Below, piece after piece: positions 7,944 to 14,841 of a stretch of DNA of 35,839 nucleotides. Source of the DNA: Verrucomicrobiaceae bacterium E54 (GTDB lineage: Bacteria > Verrucomicrobiota > Verrucomicrobiia > Verrucomicrobiales > Akkermansiaceae); NCBI GenBank assembly GCA_022548915.1, contig JAKZES010000053.1:1-35839 (forward strand), read 5' to 3'. Numbering within the stretch: position 1 is the stretch's first letter; each line of letters opens with the position of its first letter. The translations under genes and the position numbers were made by a program. The notes beneath the pieces were generated by a model. The model searched no databases and was not told where the DNA came from. It saw nothing but the letters and a program-made list of their open reading frames with translations.

Positions 7944-8371
7944 TGCGCTTCGAACGTCCCGCGCCCCGTCCGCGTCAGGTGCCGATCGTCTCGCTGATCG
8001 ACATCCTCTTCATCGTGCTCATCTTTTTCATCGTCTCCTCCGAGTTCAAAAAGAAGCGCGACGTGCTGAAGATCGAGTTGCCGACGGTGCGCGAGGTCGA
8101 GTCGATGACCATCGCCGACGCGCGATCGGTGCTGGCGATCGACGCCGACGGCGCGCTCCGGCTTGATGACCTGACCGTGCCGAGCCTGGGGCTGCTCGAG
8201 GCCTATCTGACCGCCTACGTGAAGGAGAATCCGGCCCGGAAGCTCGAGTTGGAGGCGGACAAGGACGTCTCGCTCGAGAAGCTGGTCCTGATCTGGGATG
8301 CATTGACCGCCGCCGGGATCGAAGTTACCGACGTTCCGGCGCGCATCGCGCTGCCTGCCGAAGAGCCATGA
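7943..8371 (+). CDS. ExbD/TolR-like protein (module 1)
   Basis: A 142-residue protein with a short cytoplasmic end, one membrane helix (VSLIDILFIVLIFFIVSSEF, about residues 16-35) and a periplasmic ExbD/TolR domain. The Asp inside the helix (LIDILF) is the proton-carrying residue of the family. Its start overlaps the exbB stop by one base, and its stop overlaps the deformylase start as ATGA, so ExbB, ExbD and Def are probably made from one message. Confidence 0.9.
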   Translation: MRFERPAPRPRQVPIVSLIDILFIVLIFFIVSSEFKKKRDVLKIELPTVREVESMTIADARSVLAIDADGALRLDDLTVPSLGLLEAYLTAYVKENPARKLELEADKDVSLEKLVLIWDALTAAGIEVTDVPARIALPAEEP

Positions 8372-8919
8372 TCCTCGACATCGTCCAACTCGGGCACCCG
8401 GTGCTCCGCGAACGCTGCCGCCCGGTCGAGCGGGTCGACGACGACATCCGTCGACTGGTCGACGACATGATCGAAACGATGCATGCGGCGCAAGGGGTGG
8501 GTTTGGCCGCACCTCAGGTTGGCGTGGCGCAGAGGCTTGCCATCGTCGATGTCGCCCACGACCCGGACTGCGTGTCCTTCCTGCGGGTCAATGGCGAGGA
8601 GGCGGAGCTGGCGGACCTGATGCCGCTCGTCTTCATCAACCCCGAACTGGAATTCGGCGAGCACAAGGAGAGCGACATCGAGGGTTGTCTCAGCATCCAG
8701 GACGTGCGGGCCGAGGTCAAACGGCCGGCCGCGCTCAAGGCGACCTTGCCCCAGTTGGATGGCACGATTCTCGAAGTGGAAACCGACGGCTTGCTCGCCC
8801 GCGCCATCCAGCACGAGACCGATCACCTCAACGGGGTTCTCTTCATCGACCGCATCTCGCCGGCGGCCAAGGTCCGCCTCAAGCGCAAGCTCAAGCGTCT
8901 GATGGCGGGGGAGCCTTGA
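8368..8919 (+). CDS. def: Peptide deformylase
   Basis: Removes the N-formyl group from nascent proteins at the ribosome exit. The 183-residue protein has all three family motifs: GVGLAAPQVG (43-52), EGCLS with the metal-ligand Cys107, and HETDH with His149, Glu150 and His153. An insertion between motifs 1 and 2 (about residues 64-84, DPDCVSFLRVNGEEAELADL) is longer than in E. coli Def, which is common among diverse deformylases. It overlaps exbD by 4 nt (ATGA). The usual partner fmt is not adjacent; coupling of def to an Exb motor module is the unusual point. Confidence 0.95.
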   Translation: MILDIVQLGHPVLRERCRPVERVDDDIRRLVDDMIETMHAAQGVGLAAPQVGVAQRLAIVDVAHDPDCVSFLRVNGEEAELADLMPLVFINPELEFGEHKESDIEGCLSIQDVRAEVKRPAALKATLPQLDGTILEVETDGLLARAIQHETDHLNGVLFIDRISPAAKVRLKRKLKRLMAGEP

Positions 8920-8951
8920 TTCGGGCATTGCCTGAAGGACTGAATCCCTCT

Positions 8952-8987
8952 GGAATGCCGCGCCTTCCGGCGGCGTGCCGGCATTCC
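8952..8987 (+). promoter_or_regulatory. Hairpin ending just before the aminotransferase start
   Basis: GGAATGCCG (8952-8960) is perfectly complementary to CGGCATTCC (8979-8987), with a small inner CGCC/GGCG stem at 8961-8972. The right arm ends two bases before the ATG at 8989 and would cover the ribosome-binding region. No T-run follows, so it is more likely translational control or a repeat than a terminator. Confidence 0.45.
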
Positions 8988-8988
8988 G

Positions 8989-10158
8989 ATGAACTACGAA
9001 GACAAGATCGCCCGGCAGGTCGCGGCCATCCCGCGCTCGGGGATCCGTGATTTCTTCGAGTTGGTGCAGGGCCGGGACGACGTGATCTCGCTGGGCGTCG
9101 GCGAACCGGACTTCGCAACGCCGTGGGGCATCCGGGAGGCGGCGATCTATTCGCTGGAAAAGGGGCAGACGAGCTACACGTCGAATCTGGGCCTGCCCGC
9201 GCTGCGGCGGTCGATCGCCCGCTACGTGGAGGGACTGTTCGGGGTCGGCTACGATCCGGCGGGAGAGGTGCTGGTGACGGTCGGCGTTTCGGAGGCCATC
9301 GACCTCGCCCTGCGTGCCCTGCTCAATCCCGGCGACGAGGTGATCTATCACGAGCCCTGCTACGTGTCGTATTCACCGAGCATCACCATGGCCTACGGCA
9401 CGGGCGTGGCGGTCGAGACGAAGAAGTCCGACGGGTTCTCACTCAAGCCGGAAGCGCTGGCCGCGGCGATCACGCCGAAGTCGCGGGTCCTGATGCTGAA
9501 CTTCCCGACCAACCCGACCGGTGCGACGGCGAGCCGCGCGGACCTCGAAGGCATCGCGAAGCTCTGCATCGAGCACGACCTGATCGTGCTGAGCGATGAG
9601 ATCTACTGTGAGCTTCGCTACGATGAGGAGGATCACCTTTCCATCGCCTCGCTGCCCGGGATGCGCGAGCGGACCGTGCTGCTGCACGGGTTTTCCAAAG
9701 CCTTTGCGATGACCGGTTTCCGCCTCGGCTATGCCTGCGCCCCGCAGCCGGTGATCGAGGCGATGATGAAGATCCACCAGTACTCGATGCTGTGCGCGCC
9801 GATCATGAGCCAGATGGCGGCGATCGAGGCGCTGGAGCGCGGACTCGCCGAGGTCGAGCGGATGCGACAAAGCTACCAGCAACGCCGCGACTTCGTGGTC
9901 CGGCGGCTGAAAGGGATGGGCATCGACTGCCATTCGCCGGGTGGAGCGTTCTACGTGTTCCCCGACATCCGGAAGACCGGTCTCGACAGCAAGGGATTCG
10001 CCATGCAGCTGCTGGAAGAGGAATCCGTGGCCGCCGTGCCGGGAACGGCCTTCGGCCCGTCGGGCGAAGGATTTCTGCGCTGCTGCTACGCGACGGCCTT
10101 CGAGGACCTCAAGACCGCAATGGAGCGGATGGAAGCATTCGTCGGAAGACTGGGATGA
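8989..10158 (+). CDS. Class I/II PLP-dependent aminotransferase
   Basis: A 389-residue fold-type I aminotransferase. The PLP-binding Lys237 lies in HGFSKAFAMTGFRLGY; other family residues are Asn175 in NFPTNPTG, Asp203 in LSDEIYCELRY, and the PLP-phosphate-binding Arg in GFRLGY. Length and motif order match the AspC/MtaE/DapL-like subgroup of family I-gamma, which uses aspartate, aromatic or branched substrates. The exact amino donor cannot be decided from sequence. The start ATG sits right after a hairpin, and the stop overlaps the CPBP protease start (ATGA). Confidence 0.9.
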   Translation: MNYEDKIARQVAAIPRSGIRDFFELVQGRDDVISLGVGEPDFATPWGIREAAIYSLEKGQTSYTSNLGLPALRRSIARYVEGLFGVGYDPAGEVLVTVGVSEAIDLALRALLNPGDEVIYHEPCYVSYSPSITMAYGTGVAVETKKSDGFSLKPEALAAAITPKSRVLMLNFPTNPTGATASRADLEGIAKLCIEHDLIVLSDEIYCELRYDEEDHLSIASLPGMRERTVLLHGFSKAFAMTGFRLGYACAPQPVIEAMMKIHQYSMLCAPIMSQMAAIEALERGLAEVERMRQSYQQRRDFVVRRLKGMGIDCHSPGGAFYVFPDIRKTGLDSKGFAMQLLEEESVAAVPGTAFGPSGEGFLRCCYATAFEDLKTAMERMEAFVGRLG

Positions 10159-10931
10159 GTGCGGAGTCGGACAGGTTGCGGATCGAGGAGCCGACACTCT
10201 GGGTCCGGCGGCAGGTGATTCCCTTCGCCATCTTCATGGGCTTCCTGCTGCTATTGCAGGTGGCGGGTGGTTTTTTCGCCGTCGATCTGCCCAGTCAGCC
10301 GTGGTGGCGCCGGGCGCCGGAGCACTGGATCTATCCGCTGCAGACGGTCGTCTGCCTGGTGGTCCTGGTTCGCTGGTGGCGCTCGTATGAGTTCCGATGG
10401 TCGCTCCGCTGGTCGTTGATCGGTGCGGTCTTCGGTGTGGTGGGAATCGGCTTCTGGGTTCTGCCAACCCATCTGTTCGACCTCCTGAGCCTGACCAAGG
10501 ACGGCTGGTGGAAGTGGTTCGGCTTTGCGCCGAGGCGCGATGGCTTCAATCCGAGCGAGGTCTTCATGGAAGGGGGTGCCGCGTGGTGGACCTCGCTGAT
10601 TTTCCGTTTCGTCAGGGCGGCCGTGGTGGTGGCGCTGGTCGAGGAGATCTTCTGGCGGTCGTTCGTGATGCGGCTGGTGGTCGATTGGGATGGCGACTAC
10701 TGGAAGCAGCCCTTCGGCAAGCCCTCGTGGTTGTCGTTCGCGGTGGTCGCCGGGCTGTTCATGGCGGCGCACCGGCCGGTGGACTATTTCGGGGCGTTCA
10801 TCTACGGCGCGCTGACCTACGTGCTGTGCATCTGGTCGCGGAACCTCGGTGCCTGCGTGGTGATGCATTTCGTGGCCAACCTGCTGATGGGGCTCTACGC
10901 GATGGGCTTCGGAAAATACGGGCTTTGGTAG
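10155..10931 (+). CDS. CPBP-family (CAAX-like) intramembrane metalloprotease
   Basis: A 258-residue multi-pass membrane protein (about six hydrophobic helices). The three CPBP/Abi motifs are present: EEIFWR (Glu163, Glu164, Arg168), FMAAH (His206) and the third-motif VMHFVAN (His238). It resembles the CAAX-protease-related proteins that accompany exosortase systems in Verrucomicrobia, but no exosortase or PEP-CTERM protein is in the window, so that link is only suggestive. The start ATG 10155 overlaps the aminotransferase stop by 4 nt. The frame is open further upstream inside the aminotransferase gene, which is a shadow. Confidence 0.82.
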   Translation: MSAESDRLRIEEPTLWVRRQVIPFAIFMGFLLLLQVAGGFFAVDLPSQPWWRRAPEHWIYPLQTVVCLVVLVRWWRSYEFRWSLRWSLIGAVFGVVGIGFWVLPTHLFDLLSLTKDGWWKWFGFAPRRDGFNPSEVFMEGGAAWWTSLIFRFVRAAVVVALVEEIFWRSFVMRLVVDWDGDYWKQPFGKPSWLSFAVVAGLFMAAHRPVDYFGAFIYGALTYVLCIWSRNLGACVVMHFVANLLMGLYAMGFGKYGLW

Positions 10932-10982
10932 GCACGTTTTCCCGGGCTGGCCATGGATGGCTCGACCGTTTATCCTCCCGCC

Positions 10983-11672
10983 ATGCCGATCCAGTTGTTC
11001 AGCGAGTCCGGTTTGCTCGAGCGGGGTGGCCCGATCATCTGGCTCCAGCTCGGCTTGGCGTTTTTCGGCGCCGTGTTCGTGGTCGAGAGGCTGTTCTTCT
11101 TCCACCGGGCCCGGATCAACGTCGGCGACCTGCTGGTAGGGCTCTCGAATCACGCCCGGCGCAAGGCCTACGCCGAGGCGCTGCACGAGGCGGCGCGGGC
11201 GCCGGGGCCGGTGGCGCGGGTCGCCCACGCGATTCTGCTTCGCCACCACATGGAGCGCTCGGATCTGCGCGACGTCGCCCAGGAGGCGGGACAGCTGGAG
11301 GTGCCGCGGATCGAGAAATACATCCGTGGCATTCTGGCGGTGGCGCTGCTCGCGCCGCTGACGGGCATGCTCGGCACCGTGCTGGGGCTGACCGAGATGT
11401 TCCAGGAACTCGGCGACAGCGGTCAGGCGGTGTCGTCGGTGAAGCTCTCCGAAGGGGTCTTCCAGTCGCTCGCGACCACCGGTCTGGGGCTGGTAATCGC
11501 CATTCCGGCCTATCTCTTCTACCTTTACTTTCTGGGCCGGGCGAAGCGCCTGTTCCACCGCATCGAGCGGACCGGTATCGAAATGGTGAACATCATCTGC
11601 GACTCGCGCGCCGAGACAGGAATCGTTTCGATCCGTGACGAGTTGGGATCGCGCCGGGAGGGCAGGGGATGA
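10983..11672 (+). CDS. MotA/TolQ/ExbB proton-channel protein (module 2)
   Basis: A second ExbB family member, 229 residues. It has an N-terminal helix (GPIIWLQLGLAFFGAVFVVE), a cytoplasmic helical region, and the family core LAPLTGMLGTVLGLTEMF followed by the TTGLGLVIAIPAYLFYLYF helix. An upstream in-frame ATG at 10953 would add 10 residues; ATG 10983 gives the more typical N-terminus. The stop overlaps the next ExbD start (ATGA). The sequence is clearly different from module 1's ExbB, so this is not a recent duplicate. Confidence 0.88.
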   Translation: MPIQLFSESGLLERGGPIIWLQLGLAFFGAVFVVERLFFFHRARINVGDLLVGLSNHARRKAYAEALHEAARAPGPVARVAHAILLRHHMERSDLRDVAQEAGQLEVPRIEKYIRGILAVALLAPLTGMLGTVLGLTEMFQELGDSGQAVSSVKLSEGVFQSLATTGLGLVIAIPAYLFYLYFLGRAKRLFHRIERTGIEMVNIICDSRAETGIVSIRDELGSRREGRG

Positions 11673-12085
11673 AGTTGGAGACGACATTGCCGGAGCGGGT
11701 CGGCTTCCTTCAGGTCGTGCCCGCCGCGGACCTCTTCGCCCTGTTGCTGGTGGCCATCCTGCTGGGGCAGTCCTTTGTCAGCGAGGCCGGGGTCCAAGTC
11801 GAGTTGCCGGTTTCCCGCTACCAGCTGACGCGTGCCTCCGACGCCTCGGTGATCACCCTGACCGAGGGAAAGGATCCGGTACTGTGGCTGGATCGCGAGC
11901 GGATGTCGGAGGAGGAGTTGATCGAAGCCCTGAACGCAATCCGTGAGCGGTCGGCCGGCGTGCCGAGTGTGTACTTGCGCTCGGACAAGGCGGTGGCCGC
12001 GGGCGAGGAGCGGCGGGTGGCGGAACTGGCTCTGGCCGCCGGCTTCCGGGTCTATCTGCTGGGTCAGCCAAAGGAGGGTCCGTGA
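11669..12085 (+). CDS. ExbD/TolR-like protein (module 2)
   Basis: A 138-residue ExbD/TolR relative: a single membrane helix, VVPAADLFALLLVAILLGQS (about residues 16-35), holding the proton-carrying Asp, then a periplasmic domain ending AELALAAGFRVYLLG. It overlaps the upstream exbB by 4 nt, and its TGA shares a base with the ATG of the next gene, so the three are translationally coupled. The helix is less hydrophobic at its start than module 1's ExbD. Confidence 0.82.
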   Translation: MKLETTLPERVGFLQVVPAADLFALLLVAILLGQSFVSEAGVQVELPVSRYQLTRASDASVITLTEGKDPVLWLDRERMSEEELIEALNAIRERSAGVPSVYLRSDKAVAAGEERRVAELALAAGFRVYLLGQPKEGP

Positions 12086-12825
12086 TGTTCCGGGGGCGCC
12101 GTCAATTGCAACGCCGCGACCAGGAGGCCGGGCTTGGCTTCAACTGGCGGGTGCCGGTGTCCAGCGCGGGATCCTTCCTGCTGGCGATTTTCGTGGTGGC
12201 GTTGATTTCCCTCGGCTTGGCCATGGCGGTCCGCGTGAGCATCGGAGTGCCGAGCCGCGGCGAGCCCGAACAGGCCACGCTGGCGATTGTGCCGGACGGC
12301 ACGGGCAGGGTCTGGTCGGAGCGCCGGGCGATCGAGGCCGGGCCGTTTCCCTCGCGATGGAATCCGGCTGCCGACCCCCGGTATGCGGCACTGCGTCGCG
12401 AGGCATTGAAGGCGGCAACGGCGGGCGGACCTACGTATCAACCGGAGCTTGTGGAATTGCAGTGGATGAGGTCGGCGGTCAACGACGACCCGGATTTCGA
12501 GGGGGCCGTTCTTCCTCCTTTGCCCCGAGGAAGCGAAGAGGGTCGGGTCGAGGAGTCCCGCGAGGTAATGCTGGCCGCACGGGTCCTGGACGAGAGCGGC
12601 ACGAAGGAGTTTTCCCATGCCAGCCTGCCGCTCGCGGCCGGCAAGGCGGGGGAGTTGGTCGGCGGGCGGTTCATGCTCATGCATGATGCCGGCGGGCAGG
12701 TGCTGGATGTGGTGCCGATCCGTTCGAGCCAGCCCGTCGTCCTGCAATGGCTTTCGCGGGGACTGGTGACCGGAAACGAGCTGGAGCCCGGGTGGCTGAC
12801 GGTGGAAATCGTGGTGGGCCGATGA
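12085..12825 (+). CDS. Membrane-anchored protein of unknown function in Exb module 2
   Basis: Not recognised. The 246-residue protein has a basic cytoplasmic N-terminus (FRGRRQLQRRDQ), one membrane helix at about residues 28-50 (SAGSFLLAIFVVALISLGLA) and a periplasmic part of about 195 residues that is neither low-complexity nor proline-rich. Its last 45 residues (PIRSSQPVVLQWLSRGLVTG onward) look strand-rich. Position after exbB-exbD and the single-anchor topology suggest a TonB/TolA-like third partner, but no TonB C-terminal domain is visible. AAGGAGGG at 12071-12078 supports ATG 12085; GTG 12082 is also possible. Confidence 0.7.
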   Translation: MFRGRRQLQRRDQEAGLGFNWRVPVSSAGSFLLAIFVVALISLGLAMAVRVSIGVPSRGEPEQATLAIVPDGTGRVWSERRAIEAGPFPSRWNPAADPRYAALRREALKAATAGGPTYQPELVELQWMRSAVNDDPDFEGAVLPPLPRGSEEGRVEESREVMLAARVLDESGTKEFSHASLPLAAGKAGELVGGRFMLMHDAGGQVLDVVPIRSSQPVVLQWLSRGLVTGNELEPGWLTVEIVVGR

Positions 12826-13064
12826 TCGACCTGAGCCTGGAGCAACTGGCGGGATACGCGATCGGCTTGACGATGACTCTGATCGTTTTTCTCCATCTGC
12901 GTGAGCGGCGGCGGGTGGCGAAACACGAGCGCCGGGCGGTGCGGGACCGGGTGGTGTGCAGGCTCTGCCTCGCGGTCTTCGAGGCGACGAGCCGGGATCC
13001 CGTGCAGACCTGTCCGGAGTGCGGGGGCGCGACCGAGCGGGGTGGCTCGCGTCCGTTGGGATGA
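12822..13064 (+). CDS. Small membrane-anchored zinc-ribbon protein
   Basis: An 80-residue protein with one N-terminal membrane helix (about residues 8-26), a very basic stretch (RERRRVAKHERRAVRDRV), and two CxxC pairs (Cys46/Cys49 and Cys64/Cys67) that should bind one zinc as a ribbon. By the positive-inside rule the ribbon is cytoplasmic. The ATG overlaps the preceding gene's stop by 4 nt, so it is the last member of Exb module 2. The function is unknown; a role at the cytoplasmic face of the motor is inference only. Confidence 0.7.
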   Translation: MIDLSLEQLAGYAIGLTMTLIVFLHLRERRRVAKHERRAVRDRVVCRLCLAVFEATSRDPVQTCPECGGATERGGSRPLG

Positions 13065-13122
13065 GGCTTGCGCGGCGCGGTGGCAGCGTCTAAGCACAAA
13101 AAGCCCGCAGGGCGAGAGTCAT

Positions 13123-14376
13123 ATGATGAGTGAACGACGAGTGGTGATCACGGGAGCGGGCTGCGTCAGCCCGCTCGGCAACGATGCGGAATCGACCTGG
13201 TCCGGCATGAAGGAAGGTCGCAGCGGCATCGGAAAGATCACGCATCTCGATGCGTCGGCCTATTCCTGCCGGATCGCGGGCGAGGTGAAGGACTTCAATG
13301 CGGCCCCGTTCTTCAACAACCCCAAGGATGCGCGGCGGGCGGACCGTTACGTCCAGCTTGCGGTGGCGGCGGCACGGATGGCCTACGACGGATCCGGTAT
13401 CGCCGAAGCGCAGAATTTCGACCCGACCCGGATCGGCGCGATCATCAGCAGCGGCATCGGCGGGCTCGGCACGCTTGAAAACGAGCACGCGAAGCTCGTC
13501 CACAAGGACGGGGCAAAGGTGTCGCCCTTCCTGATTCCGATGATGATCGCCAACATCGGCAGCGGAATTTTCTCCATGGAATTCGGCCTCGGCGGTCCGA
13601 ACATGGCGATCGTCACCGCCTGTGCCACCTCCAACAACTCGATCGGCGAGGCCTGGCGCATCATCAAGTTCGGCGATGCCGACGCGATGGTCGCGGGTGG
13701 CGCGGAAGCCAGCATTCTCCCGTGCGGCCTGGGCGGGTTCGGGAGCATGAAGGCGCTCAGCACCCGCAACGACGATCCGGAGGCGGCCTCGCGTCCGTTC
13801 GACCGCGATCGCGACGGCTTCGTGATGGGTGAAGGTGCGGGTGTCGTGGTTCTGGAAGAGCTGGAGCATGCCAAGAAGCGTGGAGCGACCATCTTGGCGG
13901 AGCTCGTCGGCTACGGAGCCAGCGCCGATGCCTACCATCTCAGTGCCCCGTCACCCGACGGCACGGGTCCGGCCAGGGCAATGACCATGGCCTTGAAGCA
14001 CGCCGGATTGAATCCGGAGGATGTCGATTACCTCAATGCGCACGCGACTTCGACCGGACTCGGCGACGTGGCCGAGGTCCGGGCGATCCAGCTGGCCTTC
14101 GGGGATCACGTGAAGAACGGGCTGAAGGTGAGTTCGACCAAGTCGATGACCGGGCACATGCTCGGGGCCGCCGGTGGCTCGGAACTGCTGGCATGCCTGA
14201 TGGCGATTCGCGATGGCGTGGTGCCGCCGACGATCAACGTCGAGAATCAGGATCCCGAGTGCGATCTCGACTGCGTGCCCAACACGGCGATCGAGATGCC
14301 GGTGAACGTGGCCTTGAGCAACAGCTTCGGCTTCGGCGGACACAACGCGTCGCTGCTGGTGAAGCGCTTCGCTTGA
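13123..14376 (+). CDS. fabF: Beta-ketoacyl-ACP synthase II
   Basis: Condenses malonyl-ACP with acyl-ACP in fatty-acid elongation. The 417-residue product matches the family length, with nucleophile Cys167 in VTACATSNN, His307 in NAHATSTGLGD, Lys340, His345 in KSMTGHMLGAAG and the C-terminal NSFGFGGHNA loop. ATG 13123 and ATG 13126 are adjacent; either may be used. The frame remains open upstream into the zinc-ribbon gene, which is a shadow. acpP and fabG are not adjacent, and the nearest upstream gene ends 58 nt earlier, so it may have its own promoter. Confidence 0.94.
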   Translation: MMSERRVVITGAGCVSPLGNDAESTWSGMKEGRSGIGKITHLDASAYSCRIAGEVKDFNAAPFFNNPKDARRADRYVQLAVAAARMAYDGSGIAEAQNFDPTRIGAIISSGIGGLGTLENEHAKLVHKDGAKVSPFLIPMMIANIGSGIFSMEFGLGGPNMAIVTACATSNNSIGEAWRIIKFGDADAMVAGGAEASILPCGLGGFGSMKALSTRNDDPEAASRPFDRDRDGFVMGEGAGVVVLEELEHAKKRGATILAELVGYGASADAYHLSAPSPDGTGPARAMTMALKHAGLNPEDVDYLNAHATSTGLGDVAEVRAIQLAFGDHVKNGLKVSSTKSMTGHMLGAAGGSELLACLMAIRDGVVPPTINVENQDPECDLDCVPNTAIEMPVNVALSNSFGFGGHNASLLVKRFA

Positions 14377-14414
14377 TTCCGAATCCGCTCCGATGAGCGG
14401 TTGGGGTCAAAGAA

Positions 14415-14452
14415 GAAGGCGAACCCGTCCGGGTTCGCCTTCGAAAATTTTT
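14415..14452. terminator. Intrinsic terminator between fabF and rpsU
   Basis: GAAGGCGAACCC (14415-14426) and GGGTTCGCCTTC (14431-14442) make a perfect 12-bp stem with a 4-nt loop, followed on the plus strand by GAAAATTTTT. The stem lies between two convergent genes; the reverse direction has a weaker TTCTTTG tail, so it may serve both. Confidence 0.8.
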
Positions 14453-14470
14453 CCGACCGGAGAAGGGGGT

Positions 14471-14728
14471 TCAGGATTTCTTCGCCGCCTCGGCTTCGTC
14501 GGCCTTGGCGTCCTGGGAGGCACTCATGTAGCGCCAGCGGACCTTGTGGCGCTTGGGAGCGGTGCGCTGCTTGCGCAGGCGGCGTTGAGTCGGGGACTCG
14601 AAGGCGCGACGGCGCCGCATTTCCTCGAGAATCCCTTCGGTATCCAACTTCGTCTTCAGACGCTTGAGTGCCCGGTCCACCGGTTCACCCTTCTTGACGC
14701 TGACGCCACGCATGCTTTTTTCGGTCAT
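14471..14728 (-). CDS. rpsU: 30S ribosomal protein S21
   Basis: Small subunit protein bS21, near the 3' end of 16S rRNA, involved in initiation. The 85-residue product has the typical S21 start (VSVKKGEPVDRALKRLKTKL), the arginine/lysine-rich centre (EEMRRRRAFESPTQRRLRKQ) and a longer acidic/alanine tail (AKADEAEAAKKS) than the usual 60-75 residues. ATG 14728 is preferred; an in-frame ATG at 14713 would remove five residues. A good promoter lies 30-60 nt upstream, and the gene is monocistronic. Confidence 0.92.
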   Translation of the reverse strand: MTEKSMRGVSVKKGEPVDRALKRLKTKLDTEGILEEMRRRRAFESPTQRRLRKQRTAPKRHKVRWRYMSASQDAKADEAEAAKKS

Positions 14729-14760
14729 TCTGTGTACAATCCTTTCTGGTCGGGGCGCGG

Positions 14761-14788
14761 AGGCTATCCGGGACGCGCAGGCTGTCAA
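14761..14788 (-). promoter_or_regulatory. Sigma-70-type promoter of rpsU
   Basis: On the minus strand, a perfect -35 TTGACA (14788-14783), a 16-bp spacer and TAGCCT (14766-14761) are located upstream of the rpsU ATG at 14728. The match to the -35 consensus is complete and the -10 is partial. Confidence 0.6.
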
Positions 14789-14841
14789 GCAAGGAGTACG
14801 CAAGGATTGCGGTTGGGAAGCGGCGGATGGGGAAGCCGCAG

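Noticed and set aside
10251-11687. 478-codon minus-strand frame opposite CPBP/exbB
   Set aside because: No recognisable domain; the opposite strand holds well-supported genes with overlaps and motifs.
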